Of a DNA stretch of 64,000 nt, positions 27,077-36,591 are shown one piece after another. The DNA is from Sedimentitalea xiamensis (GTDB taxonomy: Bacteria > Pseudomonadota > Alphaproteobacteria > Rhodobacterales > Rhodobacteraceae): contig NZ_JASNJE010000021.1 in assembly GCF_030164465.1 (NCBI RefSeq), positions 1-64,000 on the forward strand, given 5' to 3'. Both the position numbers and the translations under genes were made by a program. Numbering within the stretch: position 1 is the first letter of the stretch; every line of letters starts with the position of its first letter. The notes below the pieces were generated by a model. That model ran no database searches and was not told where the DNA came from. It saw only the letters and a list, made by a program, of their open reading frames with translations.

Positions 27077-29584
27077 TCAGCTCAGCGTCACACGTTCGAA
27101 CACGAGCTGGGCCATGTGTTCACCCGCATCCTCCGGCAGCCGGCTTATCAGGAACAGCCGCGCGCCCGGTCCGACCCCCTGTATGGACAGGGACAGCGCA
27201 CCGGTCTGCCCGATGCCCAGCGACGTCCAGTTGCTCATCGGGAACCGGCGGGGATCACCGATGCGGCCCTCCAGAACCGACAGCACCCATTCGTCCTCCA
27301 GGCCCTGCGGGATGCAGGCCAGGGCCGCCTCGACCCCGTTGTTTTCGTCGCTGACGTTGCGAATCCGGGCCATGGCCTGCCGGAACCGGCCCTGCGGTAC
27401 GGGCAGTTCGGCGATGGTGAGCGGGGCGGCGTTCAGCGGGTGCACCAGCAGGCCATCATGCGCGGGCAGAAACTGCACCGGATTCCAGTCATAGGGCGGA
27501 TGCGCCGGGCGCAGACGCCGGGCCGCCGCGAGCGCGCCGCCCGCGATCACATGGACGTCGGAATGGAAGTCCTCCGACTCTTGGCCGGTGTCGAAGGCCA
27601 GCAGCCGCGCGGACAGGCCGGCCCGCAACCCGGCCCGGTCCATGACACCGGCCGTGACCTTGCCGGTGGTGCCCCCGGTCAGGGCCGCGGTGCCGGACAG
27701 GTTTGCGGCCAGGCGCGGCAGGATCAGGATTTCTTCGCCGTCGATGGCGCAGTCGCGGAAGAACACGTCGAACCAGAATTTCCCGGCGCGCGGATCGAAC
27801 AGCCGCCGGGCCAGAAGCGACCGCCGCATCAGCGACGGAATCGGCGCGATCCGGCTTGCGGTCAGCGCATGCGAGGGCATTTCCCCGCCAAAGGCGCGCA
27901 GGGTATCCACCTGCCCGGACTCCGCGTCGTCCACGGCGACATGCCCTCCGCAAATGGCCAGGTCCGGATGCCGGTGCATGGCCCGCAGAGCGTCCAGCAC
28001 AAAGTCCGAATCGATGTCGTAGCCGAACGGGTAGACCATGACGCAATCCCCGCCGAGCGCGGCCAGCCGGTCGCCGAAGGCTTCGGGACATTCTTCGCCT
28101 TCGGGGGCCCACATCACCCCCCAGCCGCGCGCGCCGAGCGCCGCGATTTCCGGCGCGTCCGGGGCGAACAGGCCATGCGGCAGCAGCACCACCAGTTCGT
28201 CGCGCCCGCCGATGTCCAGCGCGCTTTCCAGGAAGGCCGCGCGCATCAGATGGGTGCGGAAATCGGCGCGATCGGCGATCCCGGTGAACATCACGCTGAG
28301 ACTGGCGCGGGTCTCGGGACCGGGGCCGGACGCCGCCTGCGCGCGCCGCGCCGGAGACAGCCAGTAGGGCGGATCGGTCGCGACGCTGACCGTGTCCGTG
28401 GGCCGCCAGTCCAGCGCCCGTTCCATTGCCGCGACAAGCGCTGCGGCTGTCCCATCGAACAACAGGCAGTTTTCCCCGTCGCGCCAGCGCGGGTTGTCAC
28501 CAAAGGCGGCACAACGGGCATTGAGCAGCACCGGGCGGCCCAGTTGACCGGCTTCGTAGGCAAAGAGACACAGGCTCTCGAAATCGGACGGCACCACGAC
28601 GATGGACCTGGCCAGGTAGGCGCTGCGCTCGGATTCGGTCGCATCGGTGATGAACAGGATGCGCTCGCCGAGCGAGGCCGGCACCAGCCGTTGCAGCCAG
28701 TCGATATAGGACCGGTCCCAACCATAGGACACCAGCCGGAAGACCCCGGTGTGATCCGGATGCTTTTCCAGGAACCCGATGGCTGCGCGGATGAAGATGT
28801 CAGGCCGCTTGAACGGCTGCAGCCGGGAAGAAAAGATGAAATCCCGCGTTTCCGGTGCCGCCGCCTCTGCGGCGGGGCGGGTTTCGGCATCTTCCAGCAT
28901 GATCGGCGGAAATTCCAGAACGGTGCGGCCCCGCCATCTGTCCTGCAGGCCATAATGCGCGGCATTGGCGTCGATGATCGACTGCACGTGGCCGACGATC
29001 AGGTCGGCGTGAGCCAGCAGATGGCGTTCGCTGTCCATCAGGACGCCGCTCCATTGCGACGCCTCGAAGAACCGTTCGGCCCGTGCGATCATGCCCTGGG
29101 TGGAATGCAGCCGGGCGGTGATCGCGGTTTCGGCAAAGGCCAGCCCGGCGCGCTTGGCCTCGACGCTGGCCAGCCCCCAGCCGCCGAAATCGGGAAACTC
29201 GATGAAATCGAAAGGGGCGTCGCGCTGCTGCTGGATCGCCAGCAGGGCGCGGTAATAGCGGTAGGAAGTCGAGACCAGCAGATCCAGCGACCAGGGCAGG
29301 AAGGACGCCCGGTCGAACAGATGCGCCTCGGTGTCGGGCAGCTCGTGCAGCGGGGTGGCGACATGGATCCTGGCCAGCCCGTCCAGCGCCCCGCGCAGGC
29401 GGGCCTCGTCCTCTGCGGTGGCGATCAGATCGGGCGGCACCAGAAAATGGATGTCGGCCGGGAATCCCGCCGCCGCGTTGTGGCGCGCGAAATTGTAGAG
29501 CATCCGCCCGATGCCGCCCTTGCGCAGCGGGTAGAGTTCGTTGGTGACGAAACAGATCGAGGGCGTGTGCTGGTCCCCAGTCAT
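27077..29584 (-). CDS. Two-domain glycosyltransferase (GT4 followed by GT2-like domain)
   Basis: The 835-residue protein starts with a GT-B domain: ICFVTNELYPLRKGGIGRML at residues 9-28, FIFSSRLQPFKRPDIF near 247, and the EX7E motif in FESLCLFAYE near 332. From about residue 420 a second region begins (SVMFTGIADRADFRTHLMRAAFLES) with features of a GT-A domain, and a beta-rich tail ends the protein. This would be a bifunctional enzyme adding two sugars. The ATG overlaps the stop of the upstream glycosyltransferase by one base of ATGA, which fixes the start. Confidence 0.8.
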   Translation of the reverse strand: MTGDQHTPSICFVTNELYPLRKGGIGRMLYNFARHNAAAGFPADIHFLVPPDLIATAEDEARLRGALDGLARIHVATPLHELPDTEAHLFDRASFLPWSLDLLVSTSYRYYRALLAIQQQRDAPFDFIEFPDFGGWGLASVEAKRAGLAFAETAITARLHSTQGMIARAERFFEASQWSGVLMDSERHLLAHADLIVGHVQSIIDANAAHYGLQDRWRGRTVLEFPPIMLEDAETRPAAEAAAPETRDFIFSSRLQPFKRPDIFIRAAIGFLEKHPDHTGVFRLVSYGWDRSYIDWLQRLVPASLGERILFITDATESERSAYLARSIVVVPSDFESLCLFAYEAGQLGRPVLLNARCAAFGDNPRWRDGENCLLFDGTAAALVAAMERALDWRPTDTVSVATDPPYWLSPARRAQAASGPGPETRASLSVMFTGIADRADFRTHLMRAAFLESALDIGGRDELVVLLPHGLFAPDAPEIAALGARGWGVMWAPEGEECPEAFGDRLAALGGDCVMVYPFGYDIDSDFVLDALRAMHRHPDLAICGGHVAVDDAESGQVDTLRAFGGEMPSHALTASRIAPIPSLMRRSLLARRLFDPRAGKFWFDVFFRDCAIDGEEILILPRLAANLSGTAALTGGTTGKVTAGVMDRAGLRAGLSARLLAFDTGQESEDFHSDVHVIAGGALAAARRLRPAHPPYDWNPVQFLPAHDGLLVHPLNAAPLTIAELPVPQGRFRQAMARIRNVSDENNGVEAALACIPQGLEDEWVLSVLEGRIGDPRRFPMSNWTSLGIGQTGALSLSIQGVGPGARLFLISRLPEDAGEHMAQLVFERVTLS

Positions 29585-30588
29585 CACAGCCCCAGGAATT
29601 CGCGGTAGCGGTCGCTGGCCAGCGCGTGCCGGCGGTCGAGGTGATCTCGGATCATTCCGGCCATGGCGTCCGGATCCGAGATGCAGGCCCCGACCAGACG
29701 TTCGATGTCCGCCGCCAGCAGGGCCGGGGAATCCAGGTTGGTGGTGGTGGTCAGGCCGGTCAGCGGATCCGCCGCGAATTCGGCCAGCCGCAACGGACCG
29801 GTCAGGGCCGGGGTGCCGACCGCCATGGCCTCGAGCTGGGTCATCGGCTGGCATTCCGCCAGCGTCGCCAGCAGCACGGCAGCGCTGTCGGCCATTTCCG
29901 CGAAGAGATCGTAATCCTTCAGGAAGCCGACATATTTCAGCTTTTTCAGCGGCACCAGGTTTTCTAGGCCATAGGGGATGTTCGTCACCTTGATGCGGTC
30001 GACATTGCCCGCCAGTTCGGCGGCGAGCACGTTGGTGAACATGTTCTTGCGCCAGTCCGCCGCCAGCGGCGCATAAAGATCGGTGCTGCCCGAGGCGGGC
30101 GGCAGGTCGAACTGCGGCAGGTGGGGGGCGTAGTTCAGGATCAGCCCCTCCCAGATCTCGGGAAAAACCTTGCCGAAATCGGGTTTGACCGAGGCGATCC
30201 CGTCCAGCATGCCGTGGCGGACACGGGTGAACATCCGGTCCAGCATCACCATCTCGAAATAGTTGTCGAACTGCGATGTGGTCACGTGGTTGATCGCGAA
30301 ACAGCCCAGCCCCGGCCCGAACCGGGCCCGCAGGTAGATCAGCACCATATCCGCGTTGTCCGAATAGCCCTGGAACATCACATGCGTGATGCCGAGGCGT
30401 TCGATCACATCGCCGATGCTCTTGCGGACCTTGAACTCGTCCTGTTCGGACTCCAGCGCCGATTCCGCCGGGATCAGCAACTTGTGTCCGGGGGCATAGG
30501 CCACCGACTGGCGGATGCCGTGCCATTCCTTGTGGGCGATATGAAGAACGGTGTCGAACCCAGGGACCGGATGCATGAAGCGGGTCAT
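29584..30588 (-). CDS. Glycosyltransferase (GT-B, GT4-like)
   Basis: At 334 residues it has a GT4-like C-terminal half: VGFLKDYDLFAEMADSAAVLL near 227 followed by ECQPMTQLEAMAVGTPALTG near 249, where the ECQPMTQLE segment replaces the EX7E region. The N-terminal half (GFDTVLHIAHKEWHGIRQ) is less typical. It heads the minus-strand operon. A GTG 27 bases upstream (30615) with GGGAA before it is an alternative start. A long frame to 30903 is not supported by sequence character. Confidence 0.7.
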   Translation of the reverse strand: MTRFMHPVPGFDTVLHIAHKEWHGIRQSVAYAPGHKLLIPAESALESEQDEFKVRKSIGDVIERLGITHVMFQGYSDNADMVLIYLRARFGPGLGCFAINHVTTSQFDNYFEMVMLDRMFTRVRHGMLDGIASVKPDFGKVFPEIWEGLILNYAPHLPQFDLPPASGSTDLYAPLAADWRKNMFTNVLAAELAGNVDRIKVTNIPYGLENLVPLKKLKYVGFLKDYDLFAEMADSAAVLLATLAECQPMTQLEAMAVGTPALTGPLRLAEFAADPLTGLTTTTNLDSPALLAADIERLVGACISDPDAMAGMIRDHLDRRHALASDRYREFLGL

Positions 30589-31027
30589 CTGACGATCATC
30601 AAGCGTGGCTGTCACAACAATTCCCAGGCAAATGGCTTCCGGATCACCTGCTCTATATTTTTTCGATCCCTGGGTTGCAATCGCTTTGGGCCGGACGCGC
30701 CTCGGCCGGGCGGAGAAGGTCGGCGCGGGCGTCTGTTTTTTCGGCAAGGCGGGATACCGGGCGAAGATGGCGCATGAATCCGGGGGATCCCTGAACCAGT
30801 TTCTTCGGCAAGGTTTTTCTTGCCTCACGCCATTTGCCGATCTTGCGGCGTTCCCCCGATCGCGGAAGAGGGTCGCAGCGCCCCGTTCCACGATCCCATG
30901 CAAGCTGCTGGTTTCATACAGAATCCGCGCTTCGTTTGTGAATCCGCCCCCGCCGCGATCATCATCCCAATAATGATGATTATGCTAAATATTAGACAAG
31001 ACTCGCCCGCAACCACGGCGATCCGGT
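30589..31027. other. Intergenic region with AT-rich island
   Basis: No gene is recognised between the glycosyltransferase operon and the RTX gene, both on the minus strand. Around 30960-31005 there is an AT-rich island (ATAATGATGATTATGCTAAA) in otherwise GC-rich DNA; it may hold the promoter for the glycosyltransferase operon. No clear terminator for the RTX gene was seen. Confidence 0.45.
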
Positions 31028-33706
31028 TCAGAAGAACAGGAAATCGTCAGCCGTCAGATCGCCCGCACTCACTCCGATCAGCGTGATGGATCCGTGTCCC
31101 GTATCGATCCGGCCATTCGCCCCCTCGTTGCGGATATCCAGATCCGCAAAATCCAGACCCTCGATGGAAAAGCGGATGCGATCTGCGCCCGGCGCAAAAT
31201 CGGCAATCGTATCGTTGCCGTGGTTTCGGTCGAACAGGAACTGGTCGTCGCCATCGAGACCCGCCAGAAAGTCGTCGCCGCCGCCGCCGTACAACTGATC
31301 GCGGCCGATGCCGCCGAACAACCGGTCGTTGCCGTCAAGACCCGCCAGAAAGTCGTCGCCGCCGCCGCCGTAAAGCTGGTCGTGGCCGATGCCGCCGAAC
31401 AACCGGTCGTCGCCATCATGACCCGCCAGAAAGTCGTTCCCGCCGCCGCCGTAAAGCTGGTCGTGGCCCGCCTCGCCGCCGAGACGATCGTCGCCGTCAT
31501 GACCCGCCAGCCAGTCGTCGCCACCACCGCCATAGAGCCGGTCGTGGCCCGCCTCGCCGCCCAGGCGGTCGTTGCCATCGCCGCCGTACAACTGATCGTG
31601 GCCGATGCCGCCGAACAACCGGTCGTTGCCGTCAAGGCCCGCCAGAAAGTCGTCGCCCCCGCCGCCGTAAAGCTGGTCATGACCGATGCCGCCGAACAAA
31701 CGATCATCGCCGTCATGGCCCGCCAGGAAGTCGTTGCCGCCGCCGCCGTAAAGCTGGTCGTGACCCGCCTCGCCGAACAAACGATCATCACCGTCATGAC
31801 CCGCCAGAAAGTCGTTCCCGCCGCCGCCGTAAAGCTGATCGCGGCCGATGCCCCCGAACAACCGGTCGTTGCCGTCAAGGCCCGCCAGAAAGTCGTCGCC
31901 CCCGCCGCCGTAAAGCTGGTCGTGGCCGATGCCGCCGAACATCCGGTCATCGCCGTCATGGCCCGCCAGAAAGTCGTTCCCGCCGCCACCGTAAAGCTGG
32001 TCGTGACCCGCCTCGCCGAACAAACGATCATCACCGTCATGACCCGCCAGCCAGTCGTCGCCGCCGCCGCCGTAAAGCTGGTCATTCCCGCCAAAGGCCT
32101 GGATCCGGTCATCGCCATCTCCGCCCTGCAACAGATCCGGACCCGGTGTGCCATCCCTGGGCAGCTCCGACCGGTCCGGGAAAACAACTATCCTGTCCGG
32201 CGTGAGAAAGCCGTTCGGCCACAGGTCCTGCGCCGTCAGCGGCTTGCCGTCATCGCTTCGGATGTCGATCCGGGTGTTCCCGAAACCGATCGTGGCGCCG
32301 GCCGCGGTCGCGGTCAGAACCAGCTGATCGATGCTGCGCAGCATCGGAAACCCGCTCAGGTCCAACCGGTCCGCCCCGGCCTGAAAATCGGTGATCTGCA
32401 ACACCCCGTCGGTCGGGCCCAGCACGAACAGATCGTTCCCCGCGCCCCCGGTCAGAACGCCGCCTTCGGCGCCCGCGACCAGGATGTCGTCCCCGGCCTG
32501 CCCCAGCAGCGTGATCTGGTCGCTCCGGCCGATCAGCAGGTCCCCTGCCCCGGTGCCGGACAGCGGCAGATTGCCGCCCGGCGGAGGCGCCTCGCCTGCC
32601 GCGATCACCGCGCCCAGCCCGGCCAGCGACAGGGAAAGCTGCGCGATCCCGGCCTCCCGGCCCGATGTCACGAAGATCTGGATCTCCTGGCCGATCCGGG
32701 TGGCGGTGATGCCGGTGACATTCTCCAGTCCCAGCCCGGTGTCCTGGACAAGGGTCTGCATATGCACCAGGCGCCCGTCCGGCAGCAGCGTGAAGAGGCT
32801 GATCCCGTCATCCGCCCCGCCGGCCAGCACGAACACATGGCCATCGACCTCGATCACCTCGAGCGCGCTCACCCCATCGAACCGGGTGGCGCGGGTATCC
32901 AGGATATGATCGGTCGGAATGAGCTGGCCCGCCGGGGTCAGCTGCATCACGCTGAGCGAATTGCTGCCCGCGGCGGCCAGAACCACCCAGGTCCCGCCAT
33001 GGGCGGTGACCGTTTTCAATGCGCTCGGCAAGGCCACACCCAGCCCGTCGCCGGCACCGGCCGTGTCGACAGCGGCCAGGGTGCCGGTCTCGGACGACAC
33101 GCGGAAACTGCGCACCCCCTGCGTGCCCTTGTCGGCGACCAGCAGAAAAGGCTGTGCCCCGGCCTCCGCCATCTCCAGCAGAACCGGCCCATCGGGATCG
33201 AGCGTGACGCCCGGCCCCGCGATCGCGGCGCTCAGCCCTCCGGTGCCCGTGGACAGCCAGCAGGCCAGCAGGCCGCTGTCGGCATCCACCGTGTAAAGAC
33301 CGGTCCTGTCCCCGTTCAGCGGTATCGCGATCAACGCGCTGTGATCCTGCGTGGTCAGCCCCGGCAGATCGATCTTCCCCGATCCGCTCAGGCCGCCATC
33401 GTCTTCCAGGCGATACCGGATCAGTTTGCCGTCGCCGACCCCGGACAGGACCAGCTGCCGCTGACCGTCCAGGCTCACGGCATCGAAGGCGCCGACTCCC
33501 ATGCCCCAGACAGCGTAATGGGCGCTGTCCGCCAGGCGCGCCAGCCCCCCGCCTTCCTGCAGCCGGTAGACGCTGATTCCACCGTCCTGACCGGTTGTCG
33601 CATAGAGGAAGGCCCCGGCATCGCCGGTCACGATCTCCAGGTCGCGCAGATCCCTGTCGAGCTGTTCATCGCCGGATCCGATCCGGCCCACCCATTGCAC
33701 CGCCAT
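31028..33706 (-). CDS. RTX-type calcium-binding repeat protein, probable type I secretion substrate
   Basis: This 892-residue protein has an N-terminal half (about 1-370) of repeated blocks such as GDAGAFLYATTGQDGGISVYRL, suggesting a beta-propeller. A first GGAGNDLFVLG repeat lies near 420, and from about 525 to 820 runs an exceptionally regular array of RTX nonapeptides (GGGGNDFLAG, LYGGGGDD). The end, ADDFLFF, together with a strand-rich tail, fits an uncleaved C-terminal secretion signal. It has no N-terminal signal peptide. Such proteins are exported by type I systems and bind calcium; a matrix or surface role is inferred. No exporter genes are adjacent. Confidence 0.85.
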   Translation of the reverse strand: MAVQWVGRIGSGDEQLDRDLRDLEIVTGDAGAFLYATTGQDGGISVYRLQEGGGLARLADSAHYAVWGMGVGAFDAVSLDGQRQLVLSGVGDGKLIRYRLEDDGGLSGSGKIDLPGLTTQDHSALIAIPLNGDRTGLYTVDADSGLLACWLSTGTGGLSAAIAGPGVTLDPDGPVLLEMAEAGAQPFLLVADKGTQGVRSFRVSSETGTLAAVDTAGAGDGLGVALPSALKTVTAHGGTWVVLAAAGSNSLSVMQLTPAGQLIPTDHILDTRATRFDGVSALEVIEVDGHVFVLAGGADDGISLFTLLPDGRLVHMQTLVQDTGLGLENVTGITATRIGQEIQIFVTSGREAGIAQLSLSLAGLGAVIAAGEAPPPGGNLPLSGTGAGDLLIGRSDQITLLGQAGDDILVAGAEGGVLTGGAGNDLFVLGPTDGVLQITDFQAGADRLDLSGFPMLRSIDQLVLTATAAGATIGFGNTRIDIRSDDGKPLTAQDLWPNGFLTPDRIVVFPDRSELPRDGTPGPDLLQGGDGDDRIQAFGGNDQLYGGGGDDWLAGHDGDDRLFGEAGHDQLYGGGGNDFLAGHDGDDRMFGGIGHDQLYGGGGDDFLAGLDGNDRLFGGIGRDQLYGGGGNDFLAGHDGDDRLFGEAGHDQLYGGGGNDFLAGHDGDDRLFGGIGHDQLYGGGGDDFLAGLDGNDRLFGGIGHDQLYGGDGNDRLGGEAGHDRLYGGGGDDWLAGHDGDDRLGGEAGHDQLYGGGGNDFLAGHDGDDRLFGGIGHDQLYGGGGDDFLAGLDGNDRLFGGIGRDQLYGGGGDDFLAGLDGDDQFLFDRNHGNDTIADFAPGADRIRFSIEGLDFADLDIRNEGANGRIDTGHGSITLIGVSAGDLTADDFLFF
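31240..32130 (-). repeat. Tandem RTX-coding repeats with 81-bp higher-order period
   Basis: The coding DNA repeats in 27-bp nonapeptide units that group into 27-residue (81-bp) super-units, roughly LYGGGG[ND]DFLAG.DG[DN]DRLFGG.G.DQ. About ten super-units are visible, several nearly identical at the DNA level, such as GTCGTGGCCGATGCCGCCG recurring. This points to recent expansion by recombination. Confidence 0.85.
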
Positions 33707-33923
33707 AACCGGCCCTCACCCGATACCCGGCGCGATCCTGGCCGCCGGACCCGCCGGTTCCGGGCCGGAATTGCGGCCAAAGCGCGAAAACTGCATCGAA
33801 TGCGATCGATGCCGGCCCGTCCGATGCGTGAGCAAAAGGTAAACCGCCCGTGCGCGGTGTTAAGGCGGGCGCAATCCCGGATGCGGCAGGGTGCGCCGGT
33901 TCCGTTCAGCACAGGAGATCCGG

Positions 33924-35096
33924 ATGCCGGACAATTCGCCGATCCTCGCCCTGCCCTTTCTGATGCCCAGCCAGGCTCAGAAACACGTGACCCACAACGA
34001 GGCGCTGCGGCGTCTGGACATCGTGGTGCAGCTGAGCGTGGTCGCCTTCGATGCGACCATCCCGCCGGCAGACCCGGCCGAGGGCGAAGTCCATGCCCTG
34101 GGCGCGGCCCCCGTGGCCGCCTGGGCCGGACATGCGGGTGATCTGGCCGCCTGGCTGGACGGAACATGGCATTTCGTGACCCCGCTGGAAGGCTGGCGCG
34201 CCTGGAGCAAGGCGGACCGGCAGCTGCGGGTCTGGACCGGGTCGGCCTGGGTGCTGCCGCAGGCGGAACTCGCCCCGCTGACGGAACTGGGGATCCGCAC
34301 CGCGGCGGATGCGACGAACCGGCTGGCGGTCAGCGCGGACGCGACGCTTCTGACCCATGACGGCGGTGGCCACCAGCTCAAGATCAACAAGGCCGGCGAC
34401 GGTGAAACCGCCTCCGTCCTGTTCCAGTCTAACTGGGCCGGACATGCCGAAATGGGCCTGGCCGGGGATACGGATTTCGCCATCAAGATCTCGCTCGACG
34501 GCGTCTCCTGGACCGAGGCGCTGCGCTTTGACGCCACCACCGGCCTTGCCGAAGGCAGCGCCGTGCAGGCGGCCCCGACCGACGCGCGCACCGGGGCGCT
34601 GATGACCGTCGGCGCCTTCGGCCTCGGCGACACGTCCAGCCAGGAGATCACGGATTTCAACGACGCGCTGCGCAACGGCTATTACACGGTTCCCGACCTG
34701 TCCTCGGCCCTGAACGCCCCGCCGGGGTTCACCGGGGGGCCGGCCAGCATCCACACGGTCGTCGCGAATAACACCAACAACGTCACCCAGATTGCCTTCA
34801 AGCTGAACGGCGGCGGCGAAACCGCGATCCGGCACCAGCGGGCCGGAAGCTGGAAGGACTGGCGGATGATCTACACGCAGCAGTCCCTGCTCGCCCCGGT
34901 CTCCCAGTCCGGCGGCACCCCGACCGGCGGGGTGATCGAACGCGGCAGCACGGCCAATGGCGACTATGTGCGCTTCGCCGACGGCACCCAGATCTGCACC
35001 AACGCCAACGCCCCGATCACCACGGCCCCGGCCGATTTCAGCGGCCCGATCACCAGGATCGACGGCGACAAGCTGTGGATCGGCACCTGGTTCTGA
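33924..35096 (+). CDS. DUF2793 domain protein, phage tail/GTA-related
   Basis: The 390-residue protein starts with the DUF2793 signature: LPFLMPSQAQKHVTHNEALRRLD at about residues 8-30, followed by VQLSVVAFDATIPPADPAEGE and W-rich segments. In Rhodobacterales this domain occurs in tail-fibre or gene-transfer-agent-like proteins. The C-terminal part (DFNDALRNGYYTVP... and a GSWKDWRMIYTQQSLL segment) looks like the pyocin-knob type found in phage tail proteins. An ACAGGAGA site supports the start. It is isolated beside the replication module, so it may be a surface or matrix protein of phage origin. Confidence 0.8.
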   Translation: MPDNSPILALPFLMPSQAQKHVTHNEALRRLDIVVQLSVVAFDATIPPADPAEGEVHALGAAPVAAWAGHAGDLAAWLDGTWHFVTPLEGWRAWSKADRQLRVWTGSAWVLPQAELAPLTELGIRTAADATNRLAVSADATLLTHDGGGHQLKINKAGDGETASVLFQSNWAGHAEMGLAGDTDFAIKISLDGVSWTEALRFDATTGLAEGSAVQAAPTDARTGALMTVGAFGLGDTSSQEITDFNDALRNGYYTVPDLSSALNAPPGFTGGPASIHTVVANNTNNVTQIAFKLNGGGETAIRHQRAGSWKDWRMIYTQQSLLAPVSQSGGTPTGGVIERGSTANGDYVRFADGTQICTNANAPITTAPADFSGPITRIDGDKLWIGTWF

Positions 35097-35106
35097 CCCG
35101 CCGCCT

Positions 35107-35166
35107 TCCTCTTGCCATGAACACTCCGGGGGAGTCGTGCGCCAGCACGGCGGGGGCAGAGCCCCC
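35107..35166. repeat. Dispersed GC-rich intergenic repeat, copy near repA
   Basis: This copy has ACACTCCGGGGGAGTC, a variable GTGCGCCAGCAC hairpin and GGGGGCAGAGCCCCC. It fills the 70-base space between two convergent genes, where it could serve as a bidirectional terminator. Confidence 0.7.
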
Positions 35167-36203
35167 TACCCCGGCCCCGCCCGCTTCCTGATCCAGCCGA
35201 CAAAGGCCGCGTCCGCGTTGCGCAGGCGCGGCCCGCCGGAACGGACCCAGACCCCGCGCCACTCGGCCTCCAGCGCATGGATGTCGGCCCCCGGCATCAT
35301 CCCCCGCGCGAGATCCAGCGTATCGGCCTTCAGAACCGGCGGCGGCGCGTCCACCACATGGCCGCGCCAGGCGAACCGGATCAGGTCGCCCTGCTCCTCG
35401 GCCATGTCGTAATCCGGCAGGTGACCCGCCGCGATCATGGCGCGCAGCATGGCGCGGAACACCCGGCGCGGGCTGGCGCTGCCGGATTTCTTCAGAAGCG
35501 TGTCCACCGAGACGGTCCAGAAGGCCTGGCGTCCGCAATGTTTGCGCGCCAGTTCGTAGATCCGCCGCTCCAGCGGTTTCCTGAGCCGGAAATAGTCGCG
35601 GCTCAGGGTCAGCACCGACTTGCTCAGCACCGCGCGGTAAAGCCAGTCCGACAGGGTCACGCTGACGCTGACCATCCGCCCGCCCCGCGTCTTCCTGACG
35701 ATCTCCCAGCTTTCGATCATCCCGAAGCCGCTGGTGGTCTCCATCTCCCCGGTGACGATATTGGTGGTGATCCGGGTTCCCGCCAGCCGTTCGAAGGCTT
35801 CGCGCAGCCGCCGGTAGGCATCGCCGCTGGTTTCCCGGTTGGTCGCCACCAGGAGATCATGCGCCTTCAGCTGCACCGTCCGGCTGACCGCCCGCCCCGC
35901 GTTCAGCGCCGCCATCAGCTGGCTGATGCAGAAGATCAGGATATCCTTGTCGTGGATCGTCGCCAGCCCCCGGACCGACGGGGTCACGGTGATCTGCGCG
36001 CCGTTATGCGCATAGCTCAGGATCCGCCGGTCCGGCCGCGTCGCCAGCGAGAACAGCGGATGCTCCATCGACGCCAGATCGTCCTTGGGGATTGCATCGA
36101 AGATATCGCAGAGAAAAAAATCGCCCTGCCGGGTCCGGTCCGGCAACAGGCTTCCGCCGCCGCCGACTTCCGCCTGCCCCATTCCGCCCGCTGCCCTGAC
36201 CAT
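35166..36203 (-). CDS. repA: Plasmid replication initiator RepA (RPA family)
   Basis: The 345-residue protein belongs to the replication initiator protein A family used by RepA-type plasmids of Rhodobacteraceae. Recognisable segments are QGDFFLCDIFDAIPKDDLASM near 26, NGAQITVTPSVRGLATIHDKDIL near 66, and two winged-helix-like regions (YRRLREAFERLAGTRI and RKPLERRIYELARKHCG). It should bind iterons in the adjacent non-coding region to start plasmid replication. It is divergent from parA-parB, the standard arrangement for this replicon class. Confidence 0.9.
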   Translation of the reverse strand: MVRAAGGMGQAEVGGGGSLLPDRTRQGDFFLCDIFDAIPKDDLASMEHPLFSLATRPDRRILSYAHNGAQITVTPSVRGLATIHDKDILIFCISQLMAALNAGRAVSRTVQLKAHDLLVATNRETSGDAYRRLREAFERLAGTRITTNIVTGEMETTSGFGMIESWEIVRKTRGGRMVSVSVTLSDWLYRAVLSKSVLTLSRDYFRLRKPLERRIYELARKHCGRQAFWTVSVDTLLKKSGSASPRRVFRAMLRAMIAAGHLPDYDMAEEQGDLIRFAWRGHVVDAPPPVLKADTLDLARGMMPGADIHALEAEWRGVWVRSGGPRLRNADAAFVGWIRKRAGPG

Positions 36204-36480
36204 GGTCGGTATCCGACTCGTTTATCGTGGTTTCGCTGACACCCACCCTAGAGTTGTCCACAGCCCCGGACAACCGCCCGCAACGGGGGTTCGGAATCGC
36301 TTCGACGTGGCTTCGGAGTCGTTCTATCGGGGGTTCGGAATCGCCCGGCTCTCCCGAAACGCGATAAAGCTGTTTGTTTTCAGGACTCTTCATGCATGGA
36401 AGAAACCCCTTAACTATAAATAACAGGATTCTAACACTCAAAAAAAATCGCGCCGCGCTCCGGAATGGGCTAGAACACCG
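36204..36480. other. Putative plasmid origin of replication (oriV)
   Basis: The region between divergent repA and parA holds a DnaA-box-like TTGTCCACA at 36254-36262 (one mismatch from TTATCCACA), three iterons at 36286-36344, and an AT-rich stretch at 36411-36448 that could melt. This layout is typical for an iteron origin. It also must carry the repA and parA promoters; neither can be pinned down by eye. Confidence 0.7.
36286..36344 (+). repeat. Three iterons with 22-bp spacing
   Basis: GGGGTTCGGAATCGC occurs at 36286-36300 and 36330-36344, and a degenerate copy TGGCTTCGGAGTCGT at 36308-36322. Start-to-start spacing is exactly 22 bases, about two helical turns, so bound RepA would line up on one face of the DNA. 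Confidence 0.75.
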
Positions 36481-36591
36481 GCATCAAACGCAGGATTTGC
36501 TTGGGAAATCCGCTGTTTGTGATGGTTTTCCTTTCATGTGCGCCGATTTGTGGTATCTTGCCGAAAACACGTTACATCGAGCGGCGCAGCC

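Noticed and set aside
31094-34141. Plus-strand frame of 1015 codons opposite the RTX gene
   Set aside because: It mirrors the repeat array of the real minus-strand gene, giving monotonous VVAVKARQKV-type repeats, and has no start signal.
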